A stretch of 64,000 bases of DNA from RHKX01 sp963826475 (lineage in GTDB: Bacteria > Actinomycetota > Thermoleophilia > Solirubrobacterales > 70-9), in contig CAWGXC010000003.1 of NCBI GenBank assembly GCA_963826475.1, forward strand, positions 1,364,001-1,428,000, written 5' to 3'. A program made the position numbers and the translations under genes. Under the pieces are notes generated by a model that was given only the letters and a program-made list of their open reading frames with translations, was not told the origin of the DNA and did not search any database. Shown here one piece after another: positions 25,069 through 32,678 of the stretch (its first letter is position 1; each line of letters starts with the position of its first letter).

Positions 25069-26958
25069 GTGGCCACAGCCGAAGTCAGCGAGAAGGAAGC
25101 ACGACAGGTCGCCGAGGACGCTCGAGAGAGCGACTGGGAGCTGCCGAGCTTCGGCAAGGGCCTGTTCCTCGGCGACTTCCAGCTCGACCTCATCCATCCT
25201 CAGCCGAAGCTCGACCCGGATGCCGTCGACAAGGGCGAGAAGTTCCTCGCCCGGCTCAAGGACTTCCTGGCCAACGAAGTCGACCCGCTGCAGATCGAGC
25301 GTGAGGCGAAGATTCCTGAGCACGTGATCGAGGGCCTCAAGGAGATCGGCGCGCTCGGCATGAAGGTCCCGGAGAAGTACGGCGGCCTCGGCCTCTCGCA
25401 GGTCTATTACAACCGCGCCCTCTCGATCTCGGGCGTCTGGCACGCGTCGATCTCGACCCTGCTCTCGGCTCACCAGTCGATCGGTCTCGCCCAGCCCCTG
25501 CTGCTCTTCGGCTCGGAGGAGCAGAAGCAGGAGTGGCTGCCGCGGGTGAGCACCAAGGACGTCTCCGCGTTCCTGCTGACCGAGCCCGACGTCGGCTCCG
25601 ACCCGGCGCGCCTCGGGACCACCGCGACCCCGACCGATGATGGCGCGGGGTACCGGCTCGACGGCCGCAAGCTGTGGGCGACCAACGGCGCGATCGCCGA
25701 CGTGGTCGTGGTCATGGCCAAGGTGCCGAGGAGCGAGAGCTCGCGCGGCGGGATCAGCGCCTTCATCCTCCCCACCGACACCGAGGGGGTCACCGTCGAG
25801 CACCGCAACGCCTTCATGGGCCTGCGCGGCATCGAGAACTCGGTGACGCTGCTCGACGGCGCCGTCGTACCGAAGGAGAACCTGATCGGCAAGGAGGGCG
25901 AGGGGCTGAAGATCGCCCTGACGACGCTCAACACCGGGCGCCTGGCGCTGCCGGCGATCTGCGTCGGCGTGGCGAAGTGGGCGACCAAGGTCGCGCGCGA
26001 GTTCGCCGCCGAGCGAGTCCAGTGGGGTCAGCCCGTCGGCAAGCATGACGCGGTCGCCCAGAAGATCGCCTTCCTGGCAGGTAGCGCGTTCGGGCTCGAG
26101 GCGATGCTCGACGTCGCCTCCCGCCTCGCCGATGACAAGAAGAACGACATCCGCATCGAGGCCGCCATCGCCAAGCTCTACGGCTCCGAGATCGGCTGGC
26201 GGGTCACCGACGAGCTGATGCAGATCCGCGGCGGGCGCGGCTACGAGACGGCCGAGTCGCTGAAGGCCCGCGGCGAGAAGCCGATTCCCGTCGAGCAGGC
26301 GATGCGCGACATGCGGATCAACCGGACGTTCGAGGGCTCGACCGAGATCATGCACCTGCTGATCGCCCGCGAGGCGGTCGACAAGCACCTCGAGGTCGCC
26401 GGCGAGATCCTCGAAGGCGACGGGTCGCTCGCCGAGAAGGCCAAGCTCGCCGTCGGCGCGTCCCAGTTCTACGCGGGCTGGTTGCCGAAGCTCACCGTCG
26501 GCAAGGGCCAGAACCCCAACTCCTACGAGGAGTTCGGGTCGCTCGCCAAGCACCTGCGCTACGTCGAGCGCAACTCACGCAAGCTCGCGCGCTCGACGTT
26601 CTGGGGGATGAGCCGCTGGCAGGCGGGGCTCGAGAAGCGCCAGTCGTTCCTCGGCCGGATCGTCGACATCGGCGCCGAGCTGTTCGCGATCTCCGCCGCG
26701 GTCGTCTATGCCGACACGCTGCAGCGGGAGCATCCCGAGCGCGCCACCGAGGCCGGGGAGCTGGCCGAGCTGTTCTGCCTGCAGGCGCGGCGCCGCGTCG
26801 AGGCCCTGTTCCACCAGCTCTGGTTCAACGATGACGACGAGAACTACGAGGCCGCGCTGGCGATCCTGGACGGTCGGCACACTTGGATCGAGGACGGAAT
26901 CCTCGATCCGGGTGACCGCAGGGCGGCCGTCGAGGATCCGTCGCCCACCGCTGGTTAG
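25069..26958 (+). CDS. Acyl-CoA dehydrogenase, long form (VLCAD-like)
   Basis: 629-residue FAD enzyme for the first step of fatty-acid beta-oxidation. The dehydrogenase core (residues about 45-440) has FLLTEPDVGSDPA, LDGRKLWATNGAIAD, FMGLRGIENS and IRGGRGYETAE. The catalytic Glu lies in the RTFEGSTEIMHLLI segment. A C-terminal extension of about 190 residues, as in mitochondrial VLCAD/ACAD9, follows and suggests long-chain substrates and membrane association. The GTG at 25069 has an AAGAAGGAG ribosome site. Its TAG overlaps the stop of the convergent small cysteine-rich gene. Confidence 0.92.
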   Translation: MATAEVSEKEARQVAEDARESDWELPSFGKGLFLGDFQLDLIHPQPKLDPDAVDKGEKFLARLKDFLANEVDPLQIEREAKIPEHVIEGLKEIGALGMKVPEKYGGLGLSQVYYNRALSISGVWHASISTLLSAHQSIGLAQPLLLFGSEEQKQEWLPRVSTKDVSAFLLTEPDVGSDPARLGTTATPTDDGAGYRLDGRKLWATNGAIADVVVVMAKVPRSESSRGGISAFILPTDTEGVTVEHRNAFMGLRGIENSVTLLDGAVVPKENLIGKEGEGLKIALTTLNTGRLALPAICVGVAKWATKVAREFAAERVQWGQPVGKHDAVAQKIAFLAGSAFGLEAMLDVASRLADDKKNDIRIEAAIAKLYGSEIGWRVTDELMQIRGGRGYETAESLKARGEKPIPVEQAMRDMRINRTFEGSTEIMHLLIAREAVDKHLEVAGEILEGDGSLAEKAKLAVGASQFYAGWLPKLTVGKGQNPNSYEEFGSLAKHLRYVERNSRKLARSTFWGMSRWQAGLEKRQSFLGRIVDIGAELFAISAAVVYADTLQREHPERATEAGELAELFCLQARRRVEALFHQLWFNDDDENYEAALAILDGRHTWIEDGILDPGDRRAAVEDPSPTAG

Positions 26959-27173
26959 GCGGCGGCGAGCTCAGGGGCCGCGACGACCTCATCGGCCCCG
27001 ATCAGGAGCATCGGCTGGCTCGGCGGCATCAGACCGTGAGGAGAGTCGGGCCGGAACGTGCTGCACGGGCCCCCGAGCTCGAGGGCGCACAACATCCGCA
27101 AGCCGAAATAGCAGGTCTCGCACGTCGGCTTGGGTCGGCGGGTGCGGGCGGCGGATGCGACTTTGTTGGACAA
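26955..27173 (-). CDS. Small cysteine-rich protein, putative zinc-binding
   Basis: 72-residue protein of unknown function. A basic N-terminus (KVASAARTRRPKP) precedes a C-x2-C-x7-C-x7-C array (CETCYFG...LC...PC) and the segment STFRPDSPHGLMPP. The four cysteines could hold one zinc or an iron-sulfur cluster. The TTG at 27173 is chosen because AGGAG lies 9 nt upstream; a longer frame runs to 27302 without homology. The TAA overlaps the acyl-CoA dehydrogenase stop within TTAG. Coding status is inferred from the ribosome site and the cysteine pattern. Confidence 0.55.
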   Translation of the reverse strand: MSNKVASAARTRRPKPTCETCYFGLRMLCALELGGPCSTFRPDSPHGLMPPSQPMLLIGADEVVAAPELAAA

Positions 27174-27398
27174 GCTGTGGATCTCCTGAGGGGGTTTCGA
27201 GGGTGCTCGGCGTCTGCCGGAGAGCGTGGCACTCACCGCGCGGCCGTGTCCGTGGCCAGGACGCAAATACCGGGTTCGCCCGGGCTCAGGGATCGACCGC
27301 AAAACCCGGCTTCATGCGACGAATAGTCGCAGTTTGGGGGGTCACGAATCCGACGTTCTAGGGAGGTGATCGGTCCTCGACGTCGACGGGCACGCGGG

Positions 27399-27404
27399 TA
27401 CAAT
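27399..27404 (+). promoter_or_regulatory. -10 element, leaderless promoter of the fatty-acid hydroxylase gene
   Basis: TACAAT, then 7 nt, then the ATG at 27412; a TCGACG 16 nt upstream may act as -35. The 238-bp gap before the ATG (27174-27411) otherwise holds only the start region of the small cysteine-rich gene and no other feature that I recognise. Confidence 0.55.
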
Positions 27405-27411
27405 CAGCTCT

Positions 27412-28038
27412 ATGGCCCACGAACGCTCAGACCGACTCAGCGCCTCCCCCCCACTCTTCGAGAGTCGGTTCCTCGACTTCTTCTCTCGCGTCCATCCCTC
27501 GATTCCGGCGATCATCTTCGTTCCCGTCGTCGTCCTCTGCTTCGCGCTCGGCGTCGACCGGGGCTACACGGCGCTCTCGGCGGTCGGGCTCGTCCTCATC
27601 GGCGGATTGATCTGGACGCTCACCGAGTACTGGCTGCACCGACTCGTGTTCCACTGGGAGCCCGACCATCCGCTCGGCAGCCGGCTCCACTACATCATGC
27701 ACGGCGTTCATCACGATCATCCGAATGACCGGCTTCGCCTCGTCATGCCGCCTGCGGTGAGCATCCCCCTCGCCGCCCTCTTCCTCGCCCTCTTCCTGCT
27801 GACGTTCGGAGCGGCGGCCGGTTACCCCCTCTTCGCGGGGTTCATCGTCGGCTACCTCGCCTACGACTACACCCATTACCACGTACACCACCACGTTCCG
27901 CGCACGAAGGCGGGCAAGCGGCTCCGCGAGCAGCACATGCGCCACCATTTCCAGGACCACCGTTACGGATACGGAGTTTCCACCCCACTCTGGGATGTGG
28001 TCTTCCGCACTCTGCCTGCGCGCCGGCGCGCAACCTGA
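27412..28038 (+). CDS. Fatty acid hydroxylase / sterol desaturase family protein
   Basis: 208-residue integral membrane diiron enzyme. Four hydrophobic segments flank histidine clusters typical of the superfamily: EYWLHRLVFHW, MHGVHHDHPND, HYHVHHHVPR and HMRHHFQDHRYGYGVS. The arrangement matches fatty acid 2-hydroxylases (Scs7/FA2H C-terminal domain) more than sterol desaturases, so alpha-hydroxylation of an acyl chain is the likely reaction. No cytochrome b5 domain is fused. It is transcribed alone from the leaderless promoter. Confidence 0.88.
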   Translation: MAHERSDRLSASPPLFESRFLDFFSRVHPSIPAIIFVPVVVLCFALGVDRGYTALSAVGLVLIGGLIWTLTEYWLHRLVFHWEPDHPLGSRLHYIMHGVHHDHPNDRLRLVMPPAVSIPLAALFLALFLLTFGAAAGYPLFAGFIVGYLAYDYTHYHVHHHVPRTKAGKRLREQHMRHHFQDHRYGYGVSTPLWDVVFRTLPARRRAT

Positions 28039-28066
28039 ATTTCCCAGCTGCACGAATTACAGAAGT

Positions 28067-28085
28067 TGTGAATCCAGAGTTCACA
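28067..28085. promoter_or_regulatory. Inverted repeat TGTGAA-N7-TTCACA upstream of the winged-helix gene
   Basis: A perfect 6-bp inverted repeat with a 7-bp spacer, 85 bp before the ATG at 28170 and just upstream of a possible -10 (TACAGT, 28094-28099). The position suits an operator; autoregulation by the downstream DNA-binding protein is a guess. Confidence 0.4.
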
Positions 28086-28169
28086 CTTTCGGTTACAGTG
28101 GACTGACGACACCGCTCGTGGTGTGGGGGGCCGTTTGCGGAATTACCACCCACACTGTGAAAGGAATAC

Positions 28170-28613
28170 ATGGCCGAAGGATCGAACGTCCTCGACAAGG
28201 CACGCGCCCTCATCGAGGAGCGACTGAAGGAATTGGACGAGGAGCGGAGCCGCCTCGAGCGTGCGCTCTCCGACCTGAAGGGAACCCGCAGGGGACCGGG
28301 TCGTCCGCGGGGTGCCACCAGCTCTGGCGGAAACGGCGCCGGTCGCCGCAGCGGCTCGTCTCCCAAGCGCCGTCGTCGTCGCCGCGGCGGCACCCGGGCC
28401 GAACAAGCGCTCAAGCAGGTCGCCGACAACCCCGGCATCCGCGCTTCGGAGATCGCCTCCAACATGAACATCAAGCCCAATTACGTCTACCGCGTGATGT
28501 CGGAGCTGCAGGAGGACGGGAGGGTCGCCAAGAAGGGCCGCGGCTACCACGCCACCGGTTCCTCGGATGCTCCCGGCGAGCAGGCTGAGCAGGCGGAGGC
28601 CGTCGCGAGCTGA
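28170..28613 (+). CDS. Coiled-coil, AT-hook and winged-helix DNA-binding protein
   Basis: 147 residues in three parts. First, a charged N-terminal coiled coil (DKARALIEERLKELDEERSRLERALSDLKG, about 9-38). Second, an AT-hook-like core (RRGPGRPRG) in a basic Gly/Ser/Arg linker (about 39-75). Third, a winged helix-turn-helix (about 76-128: ALKQVADNPGIRASEIASNMNIKPNYVYRVMSELQEDGRVAKKGRGYHAT). The design suggests a dimeric DNA-binding or nucleoid-associated protein. I know of no named family. GAAAGGAA just before the ATG is a ribosome site. Its gene ends at the palindromic repeat shared with mdh. Confidence 0.8.
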   Translation: MAEGSNVLDKARALIEERLKELDEERSRLERALSDLKGTRRGPGRPRGATSSGGNGAGRRSGSSPKRRRRRRGGTRAEQALKQVADNPGIRASEIASNMNIKPNYVYRVMSELQEDGRVAKKGRGYHATGSSDAPGEQAEQAEAVAS

Positions 28614-28637
28614 GTGGGGCCGGCGAGCGGCGACCAT

Positions 28638-28679
28638 TTGGGGTGACACGGACCACAGATACGGCCTGTGTCACCCCAA
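28638..28679. terminator. Palindromic repeat copy 1, bidirectional terminator
   Basis: TTGGGGTGACAC and GTGTCACCCCAA form a perfect 12-bp stem around an 18-nt loop, between the convergent winged-helix and mdh genes. The 11-nt arm TGGGGTGACAC recurs at 45742. Confidence 0.6.
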
Positions 28680-28700
28680 CCGGGGACTTGGCCCCCGGCC

Positions 28701-29696
28701 CTAGATCAGGTCGAGGCCCTTCACCGTGTCCCGCTCGCCCTCGAGCTCGGCCACGCTGGCGTCGATCTTGCCCCGCGAGAAGTCGTCGATCTCGAGGCCG
28801 TCGACGATCGAGTACTCACCGTCGGCGCAGGTGCATGGATGCCCGGCGATGATTCCCTCGGCGATTCCGTAGGAGCCGTCCGAAGGGACGCCCATGGAGA
28901 CCCAGTCACCGTCGGGCGTTCCCAGCACCCAGTCGTGGATGTGGTCGATCGCGGCGTTCGCCGCGGAGGCGGCGCTGGAGGCGCCGCGGGCATCGATGAT
29001 CGCCGCGCCGCGCTTGGCGACGGTTGGGATGAACTCGTTCTCGAGCCACTCCTGATCGCCGACCTTCTCGGCGGCGTTCTCCCCGCCGACCTCGGCGTGG
29101 AAGAGATCGGGGTACTGGCTTGCCGAGTGGTTTCCCCAGACGGTCATCTTCGCGACGTCGGAGACGCCGACGCCGAGCTTCGCCGAGAGCTGGCTGATGG
29201 CCCGGTTGTGATCGAGGCGCATCATGGCGGTGAACCGCTCGCGCGGTACGTCGGGAGCGTGCGAAAGGGCGATCAGAGCGTTCGTGTTGGCGGGATTGCC
29301 GACGACGAGCACCTTGATGTCATCGGAGGCGCCGGCGTTGATCGCCTCGCCCTGCGGCTTGAAGATGCCACCGTTGGCCTCGAGCAGATCGCCGCGCTCC
29401 ATGCCGGGGCCGCGCGGGCGGGCGCCGACCAGCAGACCGACGTTGCAGCCGTCGAACGCGGCCTTCGGGTCATCGTGGATGTCGATGCCGGCGAGCAGCG
29501 GGAACGCGCAGTCGTCGAGCTCCATAGCCGTGCCCTCGGCAGCCTTGACCGCCTGCGGGATCTCGAGCAGGTTGAGGTGCACCGGCGTGTCGGGCCCGAG
29601 CATCTGTCCGGAGGCGATTCGGAACAGGAGCGCGTAGCCGATCTGGCCTGCGGCGCCGGTCACGGTGACCTTGACGGTGTTCTGGGATGTAGTCAC
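28701..29696 (-). CDS. mdh: Malate dehydrogenase (NAD-dependent)
   Basis: 331-residue TCA-cycle enzyme interconverting malate and oxaloacetate. It is of the cytosolic-type MDH group: GAAGQIGYALLFRIASGQ (NAD site), VGARPRGPGMERGDLL (active-site loop), VVGNPANTNALIA, MRLDHNRAISQLA-type segment and the catalytic His in WGNHSASQYPD. The GTG at 29696 overlaps the icd stop as GTGA. Upstream in-frame sequence lies inside icd and is ignored. It forms a two-gene operon with icd. Confidence 0.95.
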   Translation of the reverse strand: MTTSQNTVKVTVTGAAGQIGYALLFRIASGQMLGPDTPVHLNLLEIPQAVKAAEGTAMELDDCAFPLLAGIDIHDDPKAAFDGCNVGLLVGARPRGPGMERGDLLEANGGIFKPQGEAINAGASDDIKVLVVGNPANTNALIALSHAPDVPRERFTAMMRLDHNRAISQLSAKLGVGVSDVAKMTVWGNHSASQYPDLFHAEVGGENAAEKVGDQEWLENEFIPTVAKRGAAIIDARGASSAASAANAAIDHIHDWVLGTPDGDWVSMGVPSDGSYGIAEGIIAGHPCTCADGEYSIVDGLEIDDFSRGKIDASVAELEGERDTVKGLDLI

Positions 29697-30910
29697 AGAT
29701 TCATCTCCTTCTGAAGGTTTTCGTCGATCGACTCGAGGAACTCCTCGGTCGTCTGGAAGTCCTGGTCCTCGCCGATCAGAAGGGCGAGGTCCTTGGTCAT
29801 CTTCCCGCTCTCCACGGTTTCGACACAAACCCGTTCGAGGGTCTGCGCGAATTCCTGGACCTCAGGGGTCGCGTCGATCCTGCCGCGCGCGTCGAGCCCG
29901 CGGGTCCAGGCGAAGATCGAGGCGATCGGATTGGTCGACGTCGGCTTGCCCTGCTCGTGCTGGCGGAAGTGTCTCGTGACGGTTCCGTGCGCCGCTTCGG
30001 CCTCGACGGTCTTGCCGTCGGGCGTCATCAGGACGCTCGTCATCAGCCCGAGCGAGCCGAAGCCCTGGGCGACGGTGTCGGACTGGACGTCGCCGTCGTA
30101 GTTCTTGCAGGCCCAGACGTATCCCCCCTCCCACTTCATCGCCGCGGCGACCATGTCGTCGATCAGGCGGTGCTCGTAGGTGATGCCGGCGGCCTCGAAC
30201 TCGTCCTTGAACTCGGAGTCGAAGACCTCCTGGAACAGGTCCTTGAAGCGACCGTCGTACTTCTTCAGGATCGTGTTCTTCGTCGACAGGTACACGGGAT
30301 ACTCGCGGTCGAGCCCGTAACGCATCGACGCCCTGGCGAAGTCGCGGATCGACTCGTCGAGGTTGTACATCGCCATCGCGATTCCGGGCCCCGGGTAGTC
30401 GAAGACGTCGATCTCGATCGGATCGCCCTCATCCTTGGGCGTGAAGGTCAGCGTGAGCTTGCCCTCTCCGGGAACGACGAGATCCTCGGCCCGGTACTGG
30501 TCGCCGAAGGCGTGACGGCCGATGATGATCGGCTTCGTCCATCCGGGAACCAGGCGGGGGACGTTCGAGATCACGATCGGCTCCCGGAAGATGACCCCAC
30601 CGAGGATGTTGCGGATGGTCCCGTTCGGGGAGCGGTACATCCGGCTCAGCCCGAACTCCTCGACCCGCGCCTCGTCCGGAGTGATCGTGGCGCACTTGAC
30701 GCCGACGCCGTGCTCCTTGATCGCGTTGGCGGCGTCGACCGTGATCTGATCGTCGGTCTCGTCGCGCTTCTCGATCCCGAGGTCGTAGTAGAGGAGCTCC
30801 ACGTCGAGATAGGGAAGGATCAGCTTCTCCTTGATGAACGACCAGATGATTCGGGTCATCTCATCGCCATCGAGCTCGACGATCGGGTTTTCGACTTTGA
30901 TCTTCGCCAT
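29693..30910 (-). CDS. icd: Isocitrate dehydrogenase, NADP-dependent (eukaryote-like type)
   Basis: 405-residue decarboxylating enzyme producing 2-oxoglutarate and NADPH. Signatures are VELDGDEMTRIIW, YRSPNGTIRNILGG, the Asp-rich metal site (RLIDDMVAAAMKWEGGYVWACKNYDGDVQSD) and EAAHGTVTRHFRQH. This is the homodimeric subfamily II typical of eukaryotes and some bacteria, not the E. coli Icd type. The ATG at 30910 follows an AGAAGG ribosome site. A minus-strand TTGACC (30977-30972) with TCAATT 17 bp downstream is a plausible promoter. Confidence 0.95.
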   Translation of the reverse strand: MAKIKVENPIVELDGDEMTRIIWSFIKEKLILPYLDVELLYYDLGIEKRDETDDQITVDAANAIKEHGVGVKCATITPDEARVEEFGLSRMYRSPNGTIRNILGGVIFREPIVISNVPRLVPGWTKPIIIGRHAFGDQYRAEDLVVPGEGKLTLTFTPKDEGDPIEIDVFDYPGPGIAMAMYNLDESIRDFARASMRYGLDREYPVYLSTKNTILKKYDGRFKDLFQEVFDSEFKDEFEAAGITYEHRLIDDMVAAAMKWEGGYVWACKNYDGDVQSDTVAQGFGSLGLMTSVLMTPDGKTVEAEAAHGTVTRHFRQHEQGKPTSTNPIASIFAWTRGLDARGRIDATPEVQEFAQTLERVCVETVESGKMTKDLALLIGEDQDFQTTEEFLESIDENLQKEMNL

Positions 30911-30983
30911 GTGCCTTCTGTTCTCCGGGGGTCGGGGCGTCGCACCCTAATTGACTGTCTGGTTCATACCCGGTCAAGGGTGC

Positions 30984-30989
30984 GAGAAT
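30984..30989 (+). promoter_or_regulatory. -10 element, leaderless promoter of the AidB-like gene
   Basis: GAGAAT, 6 nt, then the ATG at 30996, with no ribosome site. TTCATA at 30963-30968 is a possible -35. The region is shared with the divergent icd promoter. Confidence 0.4.
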
Positions 30990-30995
30990 CAGGGC

Positions 30996-32669
30996 ATGGC
31001 AGTCGCACCCTCATCCGTCCAGCAAGCCACCCACTCCGTCTTCAATCAGTCGGAGCCGCTGTCCGACTACAACGTCTTCGAGGCCGATCGCACGCTGGTC
31101 GAGGCCGTGGCCAGAGAGGGTGGCGACTACGACGTCGAGCGGATCCGAGCGGTCGGCGCCATCGCGGGACGGGCCGAGACGATCGAGCTCGGGCGGCTCG
31201 CCAACGAGAACCCGCCGAAGCTGAAGACCCACGATCGCTTCGGTAACCGCGTCGACGAGGTCGAGTTCCATCCGGCCTGGCATGAGTTGATGAACATGCA
31301 CGTCAGCCACGGCTTGCACTCGTTGCCCTGGACCGAGCCCGAGCCCGGCGCCCACGTGGCGAGGGCTGCAGCGTTCATGGCTCTGTCCCAGGCCGAGGCC
31401 GGGACCGGCTGCCCGATCTCGATGACGTACTCGGCCATCCCGGCGCTGCGAACCCAACCCGAAGTGGCCGCCGCCTGGGAGCCGCTGTTCGGTTCGCTCG
31501 TCTACGACCCGCGGATGGTCGATCCCGCGGAGAAGGCCGGCGCCCTGTGCGGGATGGCGATGACCGAGAAGCAGGGCGGCTCAGACGTTCGCGCCAACAC
31601 CACGACGGCCGCGCCGCTCAACGGCGGTGGACCCGGCGCCGAGTACGAGATCACCGGTCACAAGTGGTTCTGCTCGGCCCCGATGTGCGACGCGTTTCTG
31701 GTGCTCGCCCAGGCCGATGGTGGGATCTCCTGCTTCCTCCTCCCTCGGTTCACGCCCGACGGCGAGCGCAACCGCTTTCACATCCAGCGACTCAAGGACA
31801 AGCTCGGCAACCGCTCGAACGCCTCCAGCGAGGTCGAGTTCCGCGGCGCCTGGGCGCAATTGCTGGGGGACGAGGGCCGGGGCGTCTCGACGATCATCGA
31901 GATGGTCAGCCACACGCGCCTCGACTGCACGACCGGCTCCGCCTCAGGGATGCGCGCCGGGACCGCTCAGGCCATCTGGCACACCGAGCACCGCTCCGCG
32001 TTCGGTAAGCGGCTCGTCGACCAGCCGCTGATGGCGAACGTCCTCGCCGACCTCGCGATCGAGTCGGAGGCGGCAACCGTCTCGTCGATCTGGCTCGCCC
32101 GGCAGTTCGATGAGGCACATGCCGGCGACGAGCGCGCGCGGCTGATCCGCCGCATCGCCACCCCGGTTCTCAAGTACTGGGTCTGTAAGCGCGCTCCCTG
32201 GCACGCGGTCGAGAGCCTCGAATGCTTCGGCGGCAACGGGTTCGTCGAGGAGTCGGGGATGCCGCGGCTCTTCCGCGAGTCGCCGCTCTCCTCGATCTGG
32301 GAGGGCTCCGGCAACGTGCAGGCCCTGGACGTTCTGCGGGCCATGGTCAAGAGTCCCGCGGCAACCCAGGCGTTCGCAGACGAGGTCGGTGCCGCCGCCG
32401 GCACCGAGCCCCGGCTCGACCGCTACGGAGCCGCCCTGGCGGCCGACCTCGCCGACGTCGACGAGATGGAATCCCGAGCCCGCGGCCTGGTCGAGCGGAT
32501 GGCGCTGGCCCTGCAGGCATCGCTCCTCGTCCGCTTCGGCGATCCCGCGGTGGCCGACGCCTTCTGCGCGACGAGGCTCGAGGGCGACTGGGGAAACGCT
32601 TTCGGCACCCTCCCTCGGGGCGTCGACCATGCTCGGATCGTCGAGCGACACCGGCCCCAAGTGGGCTGA
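30996..32669 (+). CDS. AidB-like acyl-CoA dehydrogenase family protein
   Basis: 557-residue FAD flavoprotein resembling E. coli AidB, an alkylation-response protein that binds DNA and has weak isovaleryl-CoA dehydrogenase activity. Family features are the N-terminal NQSEPLSDYNVFEADRTLVEAV, GMAMTEKQGGSDVRANTT, ITGHKWFCSAPMCDAFLVLAQ, LKDKLGNRSNASSEVEF and the catalytic Glu in SSIWEGSGNVQALDVLRA. The C-terminal arm is not strongly basic, so DNA binding is uncertain. It is divergent from icd and convergent with the sugar transferase gene. Confidence 0.88.
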   Translation: MAVAPSSVQQATHSVFNQSEPLSDYNVFEADRTLVEAVAREGGDYDVERIRAVGAIAGRAETIELGRLANENPPKLKTHDRFGNRVDEVEFHPAWHELMNMHVSHGLHSLPWTEPEPGAHVARAAAFMALSQAEAGTGCPISMTYSAIPALRTQPEVAAAWEPLFGSLVYDPRMVDPAEKAGALCGMAMTEKQGGSDVRANTTTAAPLNGGGPGAEYEITGHKWFCSAPMCDAFLVLAQADGGISCFLLPRFTPDGERNRFHIQRLKDKLGNRSNASSEVEFRGAWAQLLGDEGRGVSTIIEMVSHTRLDCTTGSASGMRAGTAQAIWHTEHRSAFGKRLVDQPLMANVLADLAIESEAATVSSIWLARQFDEAHAGDERARLIRRIATPVLKYWVCKRAPWHAVESLECFGGNGFVEESGMPRLFRESPLSSIWEGSGNVQALDVLRAMVKSPAATQAFADEVGAAAGTEPRLDRYGAALAADLADVDEMESRARGLVERMALALQASLLVRFGDPAVADAFCATRLEGDWGNAFGTLPRGVDHARIVERHRPQVG

Positions 32670-32678
32670 AGGCCGCGG

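Noticed and set aside
24937..26553. Long open frame (538 codons) antisense to the acyl-CoA dehydrogenase
   Set aside because: Low-complexity Asp/Leu/Arg/Gly composition typical of high-GC antisense frames; no family motifs, while the plus strand encodes a complete enzyme.
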